Below, piece by piece: positions 16,646 through 25,172 of a DNA stretch of 64,000 nt. The stretch lies in assembly GCF_963674925.1 (NCBI RefSeq), contig NZ_OY771647.1:1007501-1071500 (forward strand). The letters are read 5' to 3'. Made by a program: the position numbers and the translations under genes. The stretch comes from an uncultured Draconibacterium sp. GTDB taxonomy: Bacteria > Bacteroidota > Bacteroidia > Bacteroidales > Prolixibacteraceae. The notes beneath the pieces are model-generated. The model worked only from the letters and a program-made list of their open reading frames with translations, did no database searches and was not told where the DNA came from. How positions within the stretch are numbered: the first letter of the stretch is position 1; each line of letters opens with the position of its first letter.

Positions 16646-17674
16646 ATGAAAGCAATTGTAAAAAGTAAACCTGAAAAAGGTATTTGGATGGAAGATGTTC
16701 CGATGCCAACTGTCAGACCCAACGATATTCTCCTGAAAGTACATAAATCAGCCATTTGCGGCACCGATTTACATATTTACAAATGGGACGAATGGGCGCA
16801 ACAAACCATTAAAACGCCGGTAACTATTGGCCACGAATACATGGGAACCGTTGTTGAAGTGGGCTCGGAAGTTGACCGCGTAAAAGTGGGTGAACGAGTT
16901 ACCGTTGAGGGTCATATTTCGTGTGGTTTTTGCCGAAATTGCAGGCGCGGGCGTCAGCACATTTGCGACAATACCATTGGAATTGGTGTAAACCGTGATG
17001 GTGGTTTTGCTGAATATATTTCCGTTCCGGCTAAGAACGTTCTGCACATCGATCAGCGAATTTCGGATGAAATGATGGCTATTATGGATCCGCTGGGGAA
17101 CGCCACTCACACGGCTCTGTCGTTTCCTTTGTTGGGCGAAGATGTATTAATTACCGGAATTGGCGGACCTATTGGCGCTATGGCAGCAGCCATTTGTAAA
17201 TTTGCCGGAGCACGCAATATTATTGGTACCGATTTAAGTAAATACCGCCGCGATCTGGCCCGAAAAATGGGTGCTACACGTGTTATCGATCCTACCAAAG
17301 AAAGCATTAAAGAAGCCATGAAAGTGCATCATATGGTTAGTGGTTTCGATATTGGTTTGGAATGCTCGGGTTCGCCGGTTGCCTTTAACGACATGGTAAA
17401 TCACATGTATAACGGCGGAAAGATCAGTTTGCTTGGTCTGCTGCCCGAACGTACTCAAATTAACTGGAGCAAGCTTATTTTTAAAGGATTAACGCTTAAA
17501 GGAATTTATGGCCGCGAAATGTACGAAACCTGGTACCACATGGAAATGATGCTGACCACCGGCCTTGATATTTCGCCTGTTATTACCCACCGTTTTAAAG
17601 CCGACGATTACCAGGAAGCTTTTGAAATTATGGAAGCAGGCGATTGTGGTAAAATCATTTTGGATTGGGAATAA
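16646..17674 (+). CDS. tdh: L-threonine 3-dehydrogenase (zinc-dependent MDR family)
   Basis: A 342-aa medium-chain dehydrogenase; the length and sequence match Tdh. Catalytic zinc ligands are in AICGTDLHIYKWDEW (Cys about 38) and GHEYMG (about residues 63-66). The structural zinc motif is SCGFCRNCRRGRQHIC. The nucleotide fold has GIGGPIGAMAAAICKFAGA. It oxidises L-threonine to 2-amino-3-ketobutyrate with NAD. The usual partner gene kbl is not adjacent. A related sugar-alcohol dehydrogenase is possible but less likely given the IYKWDEW motif. Confidence 0.88.
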   Translation: MKAIVKSKPEKGIWMEDVPMPTVRPNDILLKVHKSAICGTDLHIYKWDEWAQQTIKTPVTIGHEYMGTVVEVGSEVDRVKVGERVTVEGHISCGFCRNCRRGRQHICDNTIGIGVNRDGGFAEYISVPAKNVLHIDQRISDEMMAIMDPLGNATHTALSFPLLGEDVLITGIGGPIGAMAAAICKFAGARNIIGTDLSKYRRDLARKMGATRVIDPTKESIKEAMKVHHMVSGFDIGLECSGSPVAFNDMVNHMYNGGKISLLGLLPERTQINWSKLIFKGLTLKGIYGREMYETWYHMEMMLTTGLDISPVITHRFKADDYQEAFEIMEAGDCGKIILDWE

Positions 17675-17678
17675 AAGT

Positions 17679-17775
17679 ATGATGAATTTTGATTAGCGAA
17701 TTTTGATTTCAGTTGTGACTGGTTCTAGTAGCTCTTTACTTCTAAAATCTTAATTCGTTAATCATCATTCGATAT
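17679..17775. repeat. Dispersed imperfect palindrome, copy 1
   Basis: The spacer after tdh holds an imperfect inverted repeat: TTTTGATTAGCGAATTTTGA on the left pairs loosely with TTCGTTAATCATCATTC on the right. The right arm occurs again in reverse orientation at 46675-46693 (AATGATGATTAACGAATT). Both copies lie in the spacer just downstream of a rightward gene. Confidence 0.5.
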
Positions 17776-17829
17776 TCAAAAATAACCATACCAAACACAA
17801 AATCCTTATTTCATTTGTTGTTCCACCAT

Positions 17830-17845
17830 TGTTCCACGTGAAAAA
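17830..17845 (+). other. Near-perfect parS-type ParB site
   Basis: TGTTCCACGTGAAAAA matches the universal parS consensus TGTTNCACGTGAAACA at 15 of 16 positions. It lies in the non-coding leader just upstream of the rsgA start chosen here. See the perfect copy at 27529. Confidence 0.5.
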
Positions 17846-17912
17846 AAGCTGGTTCTGCACTAAATTTCCTGATAAACAGCAGAAAAACTACCTTTGCAAA
17901 AAATTAAAGAGT

Positions 17913-18863
17913 TTGAAAGAAGGATTAGTAATAAAATCGACCGGCAGCTGGTATACCGTGGAAGATGAAAGCGGAAATACCTACGAATGCAAAATAAAGG
18001 GCAAATTCCGCATTAAAGGAATTAAGAACACGAACCCCGTTGCCGTGGGCGATCGTGTGGGATTTACGCTCCAAAACGTGTCTGCCGACGAAAATATCGC
18101 ACAGGTTGGTATGATTACCAAAATCCACGAACGCAAAAACTACATTATCCGCCGTTCAATTAATCTTTCGAAACAGGCACATATCATCGCTGCCAATATC
18201 GACCAGGCAGTATTGGTAGTAACCATGCAATACCCGGTTACCACAACCACTTTTATCGATCGTTACCTGGCATCGGCCGAGGCATATCGTATTCCGGTTA
18301 TGATTGTTTTTAACAAAGCTGACCGCTATAACGAAGACGAAACGGAAGAGATGGACCTGTTGATGCAGATCTATCGAAATATCGGCTATAAATGCCTTAA
18401 AACGTCGGCTAAAGAAGGAACCGGCATCGATGAGTTTAAAGAAGCTCTAAAAAACAAAACAAACGTAATTAACGGGCACAGCGGCGTTGGAAAATCAACA
18501 CTGATTAACCTTATTCAGCCGGGTTTGAATTTGAAGACCATGGAGATTTCCGATTCACACAAAACCGGAAAACATACCACTACCTATTCTCAGCTGTTTA
18601 AGCTGAATTTTGGCGGGTATATTATCGATACCCCGGGAATTAAAGCCTTTGGTGTTCTGGAAATGGAACCCTGGGAGATTTCGCATTATTTTGTTGAGAT
18701 ATTTAAGTTTTCGGAGCATTGCCAGTACAACAATTGCTCGCATACTCACGAACCCGGTTGTGCCGTTAAAGAGGCTGTAGAAAATTATCAGATCGCTCCT
18801 TCCCGCTTCAGAAGTTATCTGGGATTACTGGAACCGGATGATAAACACCGACCTGCATTTTAA
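17913..18863 (+). CDS. rsgA: Ribosome small-subunit GTPase A
   Basis: A 316-aa circularly permuted GTPase that helps 30S maturation. An N-terminal OB fold begins MKEGLVIKSTGSWYTV, which fixes the TTG at 17913 as the start; the open frame extends further upstream through the parS-like site, but that part does not look like RsgA. G-motifs appear in permuted order: NKAD (G4), SAKEGTG (G5), GHSGVGKST (G1), DTPG (G3). The C-terminal zinc-finger is CQYNNCSHTHEPGC. The gene is convergent with the GH43 gene at 18923. Confidence 0.95.
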   Translation: MKEGLVIKSTGSWYTVEDESGNTYECKIKGKFRIKGIKNTNPVAVGDRVGFTLQNVSADENIAQVGMITKIHERKNYIIRRSINLSKQAHIIAANIDQAVLVVTMQYPVTTTTFIDRYLASAEAYRIPVMIVFNKADRYNEDETEEMDLLMQIYRNIGYKCLKTSAKEGTGIDEFKEALKNKTNVINGHSGVGKSTLINLIQPGLNLKTMEISDSHKTGKHTTTYSQLFKLNFGGYIIDTPGIKAFGVLEMEPWEISHYFVEIFKFSEHCQYNNCSHTHEPGCAVKEAVENYQIAPSRFRSYLGLLEPDDKHRPAF

Positions 18864-18864
18864 T

Positions 18865-18897
18865 AAAAAAGGCGCATGTTGAATCAACAAGCACCTT
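18865..18897 (-). terminator. Terminator downstream of GH43 copy A
   Basis: Outer stem AAGGCGC / GCACCTT (one G-U) plus an inner TGTTGA/TCAACA stem, ending in a U run on the minus strand. It separates the convergent rsgA and GH43 genes and may act in both directions. Confidence 0.65.
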
Positions 18898-18922
18898 CCG
18901 CGAAAATATTTTTATCCTTATT

Positions 18923-20371
18923 CTAACGATCCCTAAAATTCCATTTCGAATTGTCGCTGTTAAAATCAAATTCAGCAAGCGTAGGTGTACTATCACCCGA
19001 AGATACCAACGCCAGCTTCTTATTTGAATTTGGAACGACCTTAGGCATTATTCTGAACGTTCCGTCAATCAATTGTTCTATTCTCCACAATTGCTCGTCG
19101 GCACCAGTAAATTCAGGAACTGCAATTACTTCAGCTTCAGCAGTAGCTGCCAATGCTCGCTCAGTACCTTCAATTACAATTTTGTAATAAGGTCCGCCTA
19201 AATATCCACCGGCTTCAGGTACTGCAGTAATTGTCCATCGTTGGTGAGGACGGAACATGTAATCACCAATTCTTACGCCAATATCTCCGTTTGGCCAGGT
19301 GTCAATTACATCTTCTAAGGTCTGCGATGGAATAGGTTCAACCGGTTCGTCTGCATTTTGCCAAAATCCGCGTTTTCCACGTGGCATACGCACAAAATCG
19401 ACTACTAACTCCAAAGCATAACCTCTTCTTTCCGATTCAATTTCGTAAGTTCCTTCTTTAAAAGGATCACCCGCAACAGGCCAGTCATTTTTCCAAAGCA
19501 AGGGACGGATACCCAGTACACTCCGGCCACTTTGTTCTAAATCAGCTTCAAAATGACATGACATTTTTTGAACACCATCACCAAGGTCTATAAGTCCAAA
19601 GTGCCCGGGACCGACAACTCTTCCACCCGATGCTGCAACCATTTTCCCGCCACCTTCTAACATGGTTCTTCCCACATTATCCAGGTAAGGACCTGTTATA
19701 CTCCTGGAACGACCAACAACGATGTTGTAGGTTGAGTTGGAACCATCGCAGCAAGTGCCGTGTGTGGCAAGCAGGTAGTACCAACCGTCGTGATACATCA
19801 GAGTTGTTGCTTCGCAGGCAACAGCCACATCTACGGCTTCATTTCCTTCCATACGTTTGCCGGTTTTCGGGTCAAGTTCAATAATGCGTATAGTACCATA
19901 ATAGGTTCCGAATGAACACCATAATCGTCCTGTGTTAGGATCCAACAAAACACCGGGATCAATGGCATCACACTCTTCATAACCGTCTGTTGCAGCAACA
20001 ACAATGGGTTCTGTGTATTTGAAATCGGGAGAATTAGGATCAAGTGTTTTGTTCCACATGGTAAGAATCGTCCCCCTGTGTCCGCTTCTCGCACCACCAC
20101 CGGTGGCACCATAGATAATAAGGTAGCGGTCGCCAATCTTAATGGCATCGGGCGCTGCTCCACCACCGGGTCTTACTCCCCCGCCGTTCCAGGTCCAACC
20201 GTCTTCCGATATTAATCCACCACCTCCGGTACCAAATGTATAATATTTCCCGTCGCATTCCATGATGGTTGACGGATCATGAATAAAAGGTTTCCCGATT
20301 TGTGCCTTTATTGTAAGACTTAAAAATAAGGACAACAGGGCTGTTGCGCCCATTATTTTAATTTTTTTCAT
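18923..20371 (-). CDS. GH43-like secreted glycosidase with ricin-type C-terminal domain (copy A)
   Basis: A 482-aa exported protein, probably acting on arabinose- or xylose-containing glycans. Signal peptide 1-24 (ends IKAQ). A five-bladed beta-propeller follows, with the GH43 catalytic acids in place: Asp in FIHDPS (about 30), Asp in DAIDPG (about 140) and Glu in ACEATTLMY (about 185). C-terminal about 390-482 is a beta-trefoil/ricin-like carbohydrate-binding domain. I use the internal ATG at 20371, since it aligns with copy B (also 482 aa); a further ATG at 20383 is in frame. It is the second gene of unit A. From about residue 265 onward it differs from copy B at only four positions. Confidence 0.85.
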   Translation of the reverse strand: MKKIKIMGATALLSLFLSLTIKAQIGKPFIHDPSTIMECDGKYYTFGTGGGGLISEDGWTWNGGGVRPGGGAAPDAIKIGDRYLIIYGATGGGARSGHRGTILTMWNKTLDPNSPDFKYTEPIVVAATDGYEECDAIDPGVLLDPNTGRLWCSFGTYYGTIRIIELDPKTGKRMEGNEAVDVAVACEATTLMYHDGWYYLLATHGTCCDGSNSTYNIVVGRSRSITGPYLDNVGRTMLEGGGKMVAASGGRVVGPGHFGLIDLGDGVQKMSCHFEADLEQSGRSVLGIRPLLWKNDWPVAGDPFKEGTYEIESERRGYALELVVDFVRMPRGKRGFWQNADEPVEPIPSQTLEDVIDTWPNGDIGVRIGDYMFRPHQRWTITAVPEAGGYLGGPYYKIVIEGTERALAATAEAEVIAVPEFTGADEQLWRIEQLIDGTFRIMPKVVPNSNKKLALVSSGDSTPTLAEFDFNSDNSKWNFRDR

Positions 20372-20395
20372 AATATTTCCCATTTCTGTACAATA

Positions 20396-21154
20396 TTATT
20401 CGTAACTGATAGTGAAATTTGTTAACGGCTGTAAATCCTCATCCAGGAACCGGGCGCAAAAATCAATGATACCGGGGCCATTTACCACCGCCCCACGAAT
20501 TACGTTTTTTCCTTTGTTTAGCGTTATTCGTGACGAAGCAACGTTATCTACAACCGTGTCTCTATTTCCGGAAAGTACGATGGCCTCCTTGCCATTTACC
20601 CAAAACATGCCCGCTGAATTACAGCCTGCGGCCAATCTAACATCTTTGATTTCTTCCGGGCAGTTGATGACAGTGACAACCCAAAACAGTACACCGTTTT
20701 GCGGTTTATTAACGGCATAGGCAAATTGGAATAACTTAAAGTTGAAATGTTTGCTGTCAAGGGCATACCATTTCAATTCCTGATCTCCCACTTTTACCGT
20801 TTTTCCATTTGAGGGGATTATGGTAAAATCATCGGAAAAATTATCGGATGAAAAAGTTGTTCTGAGGAAACTGTCCGTAAAGATACTATTTCTTGTGATG
20901 TCCTTCTTGATGGGTTCAAGGACCAACCAACGCTGAATAAAACCTTTGGCATCCGGGGCCTTTTCTATGTCGGTGGCTGGTGTAAAATGTTTGGAAATTG
21001 TACGTGTTGTATCGCTTTTAAGAGGTGTTGGTGGCAGGTTAGGTCTTTGTCCCCGACCCGGAACTTGCCCAAATGCCGTTATGACACCTACTTGTAATCC
21101 TATTAAAAAGAGAAAGGCCAGAACCGGCATCGTTGATATGTGTTTTCTTTTCAT
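20396..21154 (-). CDS. Secreted beta-sandwich protein, partner of GH43 copy A
   Basis: A 252-aa exported protein with a signal peptide (about 1-30, ends AFGQ) and a low-complexity Pro/Arg linker. The rest looks like all-beta carbohydrate-binding modules: a first domain about 65-150 (GFIQRWLVLEPI), then a galactose-binding-like jelly roll with the typical MFWVNGKEAIVLSGNRDTVVD, LNKGKNVIRGAVVNGPG and FCARFLDED pattern. No catalytic motif is seen. It lies 24 bp upstream of GH43 copy A and is paralogous to 22779-23516. It is likely to bind the substrate or support the enzyme (inference). Confidence 0.65.
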   Translation of the reverse strand: MKRKHISTMPVLAFLFLIGLQVGVITAFGQVPGRGQRPNLPPTPLKSDTTRTISKHFTPATDIEKAPDAKGFIQRWLVLEPIKKDITRNSIFTDSFLRTTFSSDNFSDDFTIIPSNGKTVKVGDQELKWYALDSKHFNFKLFQFAYAVNKPQNGVLFWVVTVINCPEEIKDVRLAAGCNSAGMFWVNGKEAIVLSGNRDTVVDNVASSRITLNKGKNVIRGAVVNGPGIIDFCARFLDEDLQPLTNFTISYE

Positions 21155-21228
21155 AGTAGAATTTTTTATTCATGAAGGTTTTGGTTTTGGAATTGAGCAT
21201 ATTGATATGCGAACAAAAGGTAGTAAAA

Positions 21229-21262
21229 AAAAAGACGCATGTTTTATTAACTGCGTCTTTTT
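21229..21262 (-). terminator. Terminator downstream of GH43 copy B
   Basis: An 11-bp perfect stem AAAAAGACGCA / TGCGTCTTTTT with a 12-nt loop and a U run on the minus strand. It separates the two duplicated units, so unit A needs its own promoter (21155-21228). Confidence 0.8.
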
Positions 21263-21276
21263 AAAAAGCTTATTTT

Positions 21277-22725
21277 TTAATGATCTCTAAAATTCCATTT
21301 CGAATTGTCGCTGTTAAAATCAAATTCAGCAAGCGTAGGTGTACTATCACCCGAAGATACCAACGCCAGCTTCTTATTTGAATTTGGAATGACTTTAGGC
21401 ATTATTCTGAACGTTCCGTCAATCAATTGCTCTATTCTCCACAATTGCTCGTCGGCACCAGTAAATTCCGGAACTGCAATTACTTCAGCTTCTGCTGTAG
21501 CAGCCAGGGCACGTTCTGTTCCTTCAATTACAATTTTGTAATAAGGTCCGCCTAAATATCCACCGGCTTCAGGTACTGCAGTAATTGTCCATCGTTGGTG
21601 CGGACGGAACATGTAATCACCAATTCTTACACCAATATCTCCGGTTGGCCAGGTGTCAATTACGTCTTCTAAAGTTTGTGATGGAATTGGTTCAACCGGT
21701 TCGTCTGCATTTTGCCAAAATCCGCGTGTTCCACGTGGCATACGCACAAAATCAACCACCAACTCCAAAGCATAACCTCTTCTTTCCGATTCAATTTCGT
21801 AAGTTCCTTCCTTAAAAGGATCACCGGCAACAGGCCAGTCATTTTTCCAAAGCAACGGACGGATACCCAGTACACTACGTCCACTTTGTTCTAAATCCGC
21901 TTCAAAGTGACATGACATTTTTTGAACGCCTTTATCAATATTTATTAAACCGAAATGCCCTGGACCGGTAACTCTACCACCGGCAGCAATAACCATTTTA
22001 CCACCACCTTTAAGCATTTCTCTTCCCATATTGTCGACGTATGGGCCGGTTACTTTTTTTGAACGGCCAACTACGATATTGTAAGTAGAATTCGTACCAT
22101 CGCAGCAGGTTCCGTGTGTACCCAGCAAATAATACCATCCGTTACGGTACATCATTGTAGTGGCTTCACAGTCGATGGCAATATCCAGTGCTTCATTACC
22201 TTCAACACGTTTCCCTGTTTCTGGATCAAGCTCAATAAGGCGAATGAACCCAAAATACGTTCCGTACGAACACCATAAGCGTCCTGTAGTAGGATCGAGC
22301 AACAAGCCCGGATCAATGGCATCGTTATCTTCCATACCTTCCGATCTTACCACTTCAATTGGTTCTGAATATTCAAAATCAGGAGAATTCGGATCGAGTG
22401 TTTTGTTCCACATAGTTAGGATTCTTCCGTTGTGTCCGCCTCCCAGGCCACCACCGGTTGCACCATAAACGACAAGGTAACGATCACCAATCTTCATAGC
22501 GTCAGGTGCAGCACCGCCGCCGGGTCTTACTCCCCCGCCGTTCCATATCCAACCATCTTCAGATATCAAACCACCTCTGCCTGTTCCGAAAGTATAATAC
22601 TTTCCGTCGCATACCATTATTGTTGAAGGGTCGTGTATAAATGGTTTCCCTACTTGTGCCATTACTGCACTGCTTAATAACAGTGATAAAAGGGCTATTG
22701 AGCCCAATATTCTGATTTGTTTCAT
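21277..22725 (-). CDS. GH43-like secreted glycosidase with ricin-type C-terminal domain (copy B)
   Basis: A 482-aa paralogue of the 18923-20371 product with the same layout: signal peptide 1-23 (ends VMAQ), GH43 propeller with FIHDPS, DAIDPG and DCEATTMMY, and a ricin-like tail. Its N-terminal half (to about residue 265) differs from copy A at several dozen positions, while the C-terminal 215 or so residues differ at four. Nucleotides follow the same pattern, with near identity over 21281-21905. It is the second gene of unit B, 53 bp after its beta-sandwich partner. Substrate specificity may differ between copies, because the divergent half holds the active site. Confidence 0.85.
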   Translation of the reverse strand: MKQIRILGSIALLSLLLSSAVMAQVGKPFIHDPSTIMVCDGKYYTFGTGRGGLISEDGWIWNGGGVRPGGGAAPDAMKIGDRYLVVYGATGGGLGGGHNGRILTMWNKTLDPNSPDFEYSEPIEVVRSEGMEDNDAIDPGLLLDPTTGRLWCSYGTYFGFIRLIELDPETGKRVEGNEALDIAIDCEATTMMYRNGWYYLLGTHGTCCDGTNSTYNIVVGRSKKVTGPYVDNMGREMLKGGGKMVIAAGGRVTGPGHFGLINIDKGVQKMSCHFEADLEQSGRSVLGIRPLLWKNDWPVAGDPFKEGTYEIESERRGYALELVVDFVRMPRGTRGFWQNADEPVEPIPSQTLEDVIDTWPTGDIGVRIGDYMFRPHQRWTITAVPEAGGYLGGPYYKIVIEGTERALAATAEAEVIAVPEFTGADEQLWRIEQLIDGTFRIMPKVIPNSNKKLALVSSGDSTPTLAEFDFNSDNSKWNFRDH

Positions 22726-22778
22726 AATGATTCCAATTTCGATTCAATTGAGATTTTAAATCGTTTGACTAAATAATA

Positions 22779-23516
22779 TTATTCACAGGTAATTGTGATG
22801 TTTTTTACTGGTTCGCCTTTTTCATCAAGGAAACGAACACAAAAATCGCTCATACCAGGCCCGTTTATTACAACGCCACGAACGATATTCTTCCCCTTTT
22901 TAAGTGTGAGTCGTGGAGATACAGCATCATCCATTACCATACGTCTGTCGCCAGAAAGCAGTAGAGTTTCCTCTCCGTTCAGCCACCACATCGATGCTGA
23001 ATTTGAACCCACCGCCATTCTAACATTTTCCATATCATGAGGCGCGTTAACAACCGTTACAGCCCAAAACACCACTCCGTAAATGGGTTTACTTAATCCA
23101 TAAGCGAAACGGAATAATTTTACATTGAATAGCTCACTGTCAAGCGCATGCCAGGCTAATTCAGTGTCGGCCACTTTTACTATATCACCATCTTCGGGTA
23201 GAATAGTAAACTGATTGGGAAAATACAGCGTATCAAATGCAGCGCGGAGATAGCTGTCGGTAAAAACAGTATTGGTGCGGTTTGGTTTACTAATTGGTTC
23301 TAATAGCGACCAACGTTGAATGAATCCATCTTTATCCGGGATACTTACCTCAGATGATACCGGAGTAAAATAACCATCAATACTTCTTCCTGTAGTATCG
23401 GTTAAAGCAGGATCGTCCATTTGACGTCCCATTCTTCCAGGTTGGGCTTTTAACTCAGAGCCAACCAAAATAAAAAGGCTAAGCGCCAATAGAAATGTCT
23501 TTTGTCTAAAGTTCAT
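22779..23516 (-). CDS. Secreted beta-sandwich protein, partner of GH43 copy B
   Basis: A 245-aa exported protein with a signal peptide about 1-24 (ends LKAQ), paralogous over its whole length to the 20396-21154 product (shared GFIQRW, ALDS, FAYG/FAYA, LKKGKNIVRGVVINGPG, FCVRFLDE). Jelly-roll-like with a Trp-Asn-Gly (WLNGEETLLLSGDRR) ligand-binding-type loop. It leads unit B. Unlike the GH43 pair, the two partners are evenly diverged, so the recent conversion did not reach them. Function unknown. Confidence 0.65.
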   Translation of the reverse strand: MNFRQKTFLLALSLFILVGSELKAQPGRMGRQMDDPALTDTTGRSIDGYFTPVSSEVSIPDKDGFIQRWSLLEPISKPNRTNTVFTDSYLRAAFDTLYFPNQFTILPEDGDIVKVADTELAWHALDSELFNVKLFRFAYGLSKPIYGVVFWAVTVVNAPHDMENVRMAVGSNSASMWWLNGEETLLLSGDRRMVMDDAVSPRLTLKKGKNIVRGVVINGPGMSDFCVRFLDEKGEPVKNITITCE

Positions 23517-24038
23517 AATTACATCTTTACAGAGTTTAAGATTTTGTCGTTTTATTAATCAATATCGCGAATGGTTGTAATTCCATTACTCCACTTTGTT
23601 TGTTGTGGAAACAGTATTCTTTTTCTTCAAAAATAAGACGATGTCCGTTTTGGGATTTTAGTTTTTGAATATTTGATTTCTATTTTTACACATATTTCAT
23701 CATTCCAGGGAATAAAAAGACTCTATGACACTTCAAAATGAATAACTGACTATTGCCAATCGATCCATTTGTTATCATCCACATCCGGAAACGGATAAAT
23801 GATCACTTTTCGCTTTTTTGATTATTTAGCATTTAAATAGAATTGACTATTTATAAAAACATAAGTTTAATCGTATTGCTATAATACTTTGGGAATTGTT
23901 CTTTTATAAAATGTGTCTTAATTGATCTTATCCATGAAAATATTTTTCTGAAAGTGAATGGAAGTATGTTTTTAAGAAAAATAAAAACAGGAGCGCAAGC
24001 AGGTTCTTTATAAAATTAAATATTTCAATAGAATTTAT
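23517..24038. other. 522-bp AT-rich spacer with a possible coding remnant
   Basis: No complete gene. On the minus strand 23753-23830 reads as a short open stretch ending VIIYPFPDVDDNKWIDWQ and a stop, which looks like the C-terminal tail of a lost protein, though no family can be named. The part next to 23516 probably holds the promoter of unit B. The rest shows nothing recognisable. Confidence 0.35.
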
Positions 24039-25088
24039 CTATTCTGCAGATTTTATAAATCCACCACCCACTAATCTGTCGTTATGGTAAAAAACTGCAG
24101 TTTGTCCGGGTGCAATCATAGCTTCAGGTTCTAATAATTCGACCTCAGCCACTGTATCGTTTAAAATATGCAAATTACAGGGGGTTTCCTGAAGCCTGTA
24201 CCGCACCTTTACTATTAGCTCTACATTGCTATTAACTATCTCTCTATCAATAATATAATAATTTTTTAATTGCAATTTTGAGCGGTATAAATCATCGTAT
24301 TTTGCCAACACTATTTCGTTATCATCTAGACGAAATTCGGCCACAAAAAGCGGAAAATTCAGATTTAGTCCCAATCCGCGACGTTGTCCGATGGTGTAAT
24401 TAAAAATTCCCTTATGCTCACCCAAAACGTTTCCATTTTGATCGACAAAATTTCCGGGATGCGATTTGATTCCCCGTTTTTTTAGAAATTGCCGGTAATC
24501 ATTTCCCTCAATAAAACATATTCCAAGGCTGTCCTTTTTTTCCGATAAGGATAAAAATCCTTTTTCCCTGGCGACATTTCTTATCTCTGTTTTTTTAAAG
24601 TTACCTAAAGGAAAAATTAGTTTATCGATTATCTCGCGAGGTAAACCCCAAAGAAAAAAGGACTGATCTTTTTCCGGATCTTCTCCCTGAAACAGATACT
24701 TCTGTCCGTTGTAAATTCCGGTCTTCACATAATGCCCAGTAGCAATAGAATCACAATCCATTGCCTTCGCGTATTTGTCCAGGTATTTAAATTTTAGATT
24801 CGGATTGCAATAAGCACACGGAAAGGGTGTACGTCCATTTAAATATTCGTCAATAAAGTACCGAATAACGTACTCTTCAAATTCTTTGCGCAGATCAACA
24901 GTAATATGCTGAATTTTTAAACGATCGGCTAAATCTCTTGCTTCTTTTAAAAAGTGATGATTTTGGTCATCGGTACCACTAAAAAGAAAGGTAACTCCTA
25001 CTACTGTATAACCCTGTTCCTGTAACAACATCGCCGAAACGGAACTGTCAATTCCTCCACTCATCCCCAGCAAAACGCGTTTATTCAT
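24039..25088 (-). CDS. mnmA: tRNA-specific 2-thiouridylase
   Basis: A 349-aa enzyme that makes the 2-thio group of mnm5s2U34 in tRNA Lys/Glu/Gln. PP-loop ATP motif GMSGGIDSSV at residues 8-17; first catalytic Cys in CAYCNP (about 94-97); second catalytic Cys in LGICFIEG (about 195). C-terminal beta-barrel to the end. Together with mnmG in the same gene train, it gives two enzymes of the same wobble-uridine pathway. Confidence 0.95.
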   Translation of the reverse strand: MNKRVLLGMSGGIDSSVSAMLLQEQGYTVVGVTFLFSGTDDQNHHFLKEARDLADRLKIQHITVDLRKEFEEYVIRYFIDEYLNGRTPFPCAYCNPNLKFKYLDKYAKAMDCDSIATGHYVKTGIYNGQKYLFQGEDPEKDQSFFLWGLPREIIDKLIFPLGNFKKTEIRNVAREKGFLSLSEKKDSLGICFIEGNDYRQFLKKRGIKSHPGNFVDQNGNVLGEHKGIFNYTIGQRRGLGLNLNFPLFVAEFRLDDNEIVLAKYDDLYRSKLQLKNYYIIDREIVNSNVELIVKVRYRLQETPCNLHILNDTVAEVELLEPEAMIAPGQTAVFYHNDRLVGGGFIKSAE

Positions 25089-25172
25089 TTCAATATAATT
25101 GTAAATTTTTAACGGTATTCAATAAACTCATTTATAAGTTTTAGTTTGATCAGCTGATGGGATCTATTTGTT

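Noticed and set aside
21728..21743. parS-like TGTTCCACGTGGCATA in GH43 copy B
   Set aside because: Three mismatches in the right arm and it encodes conserved residues; the equivalent place in copy A is even less similar.
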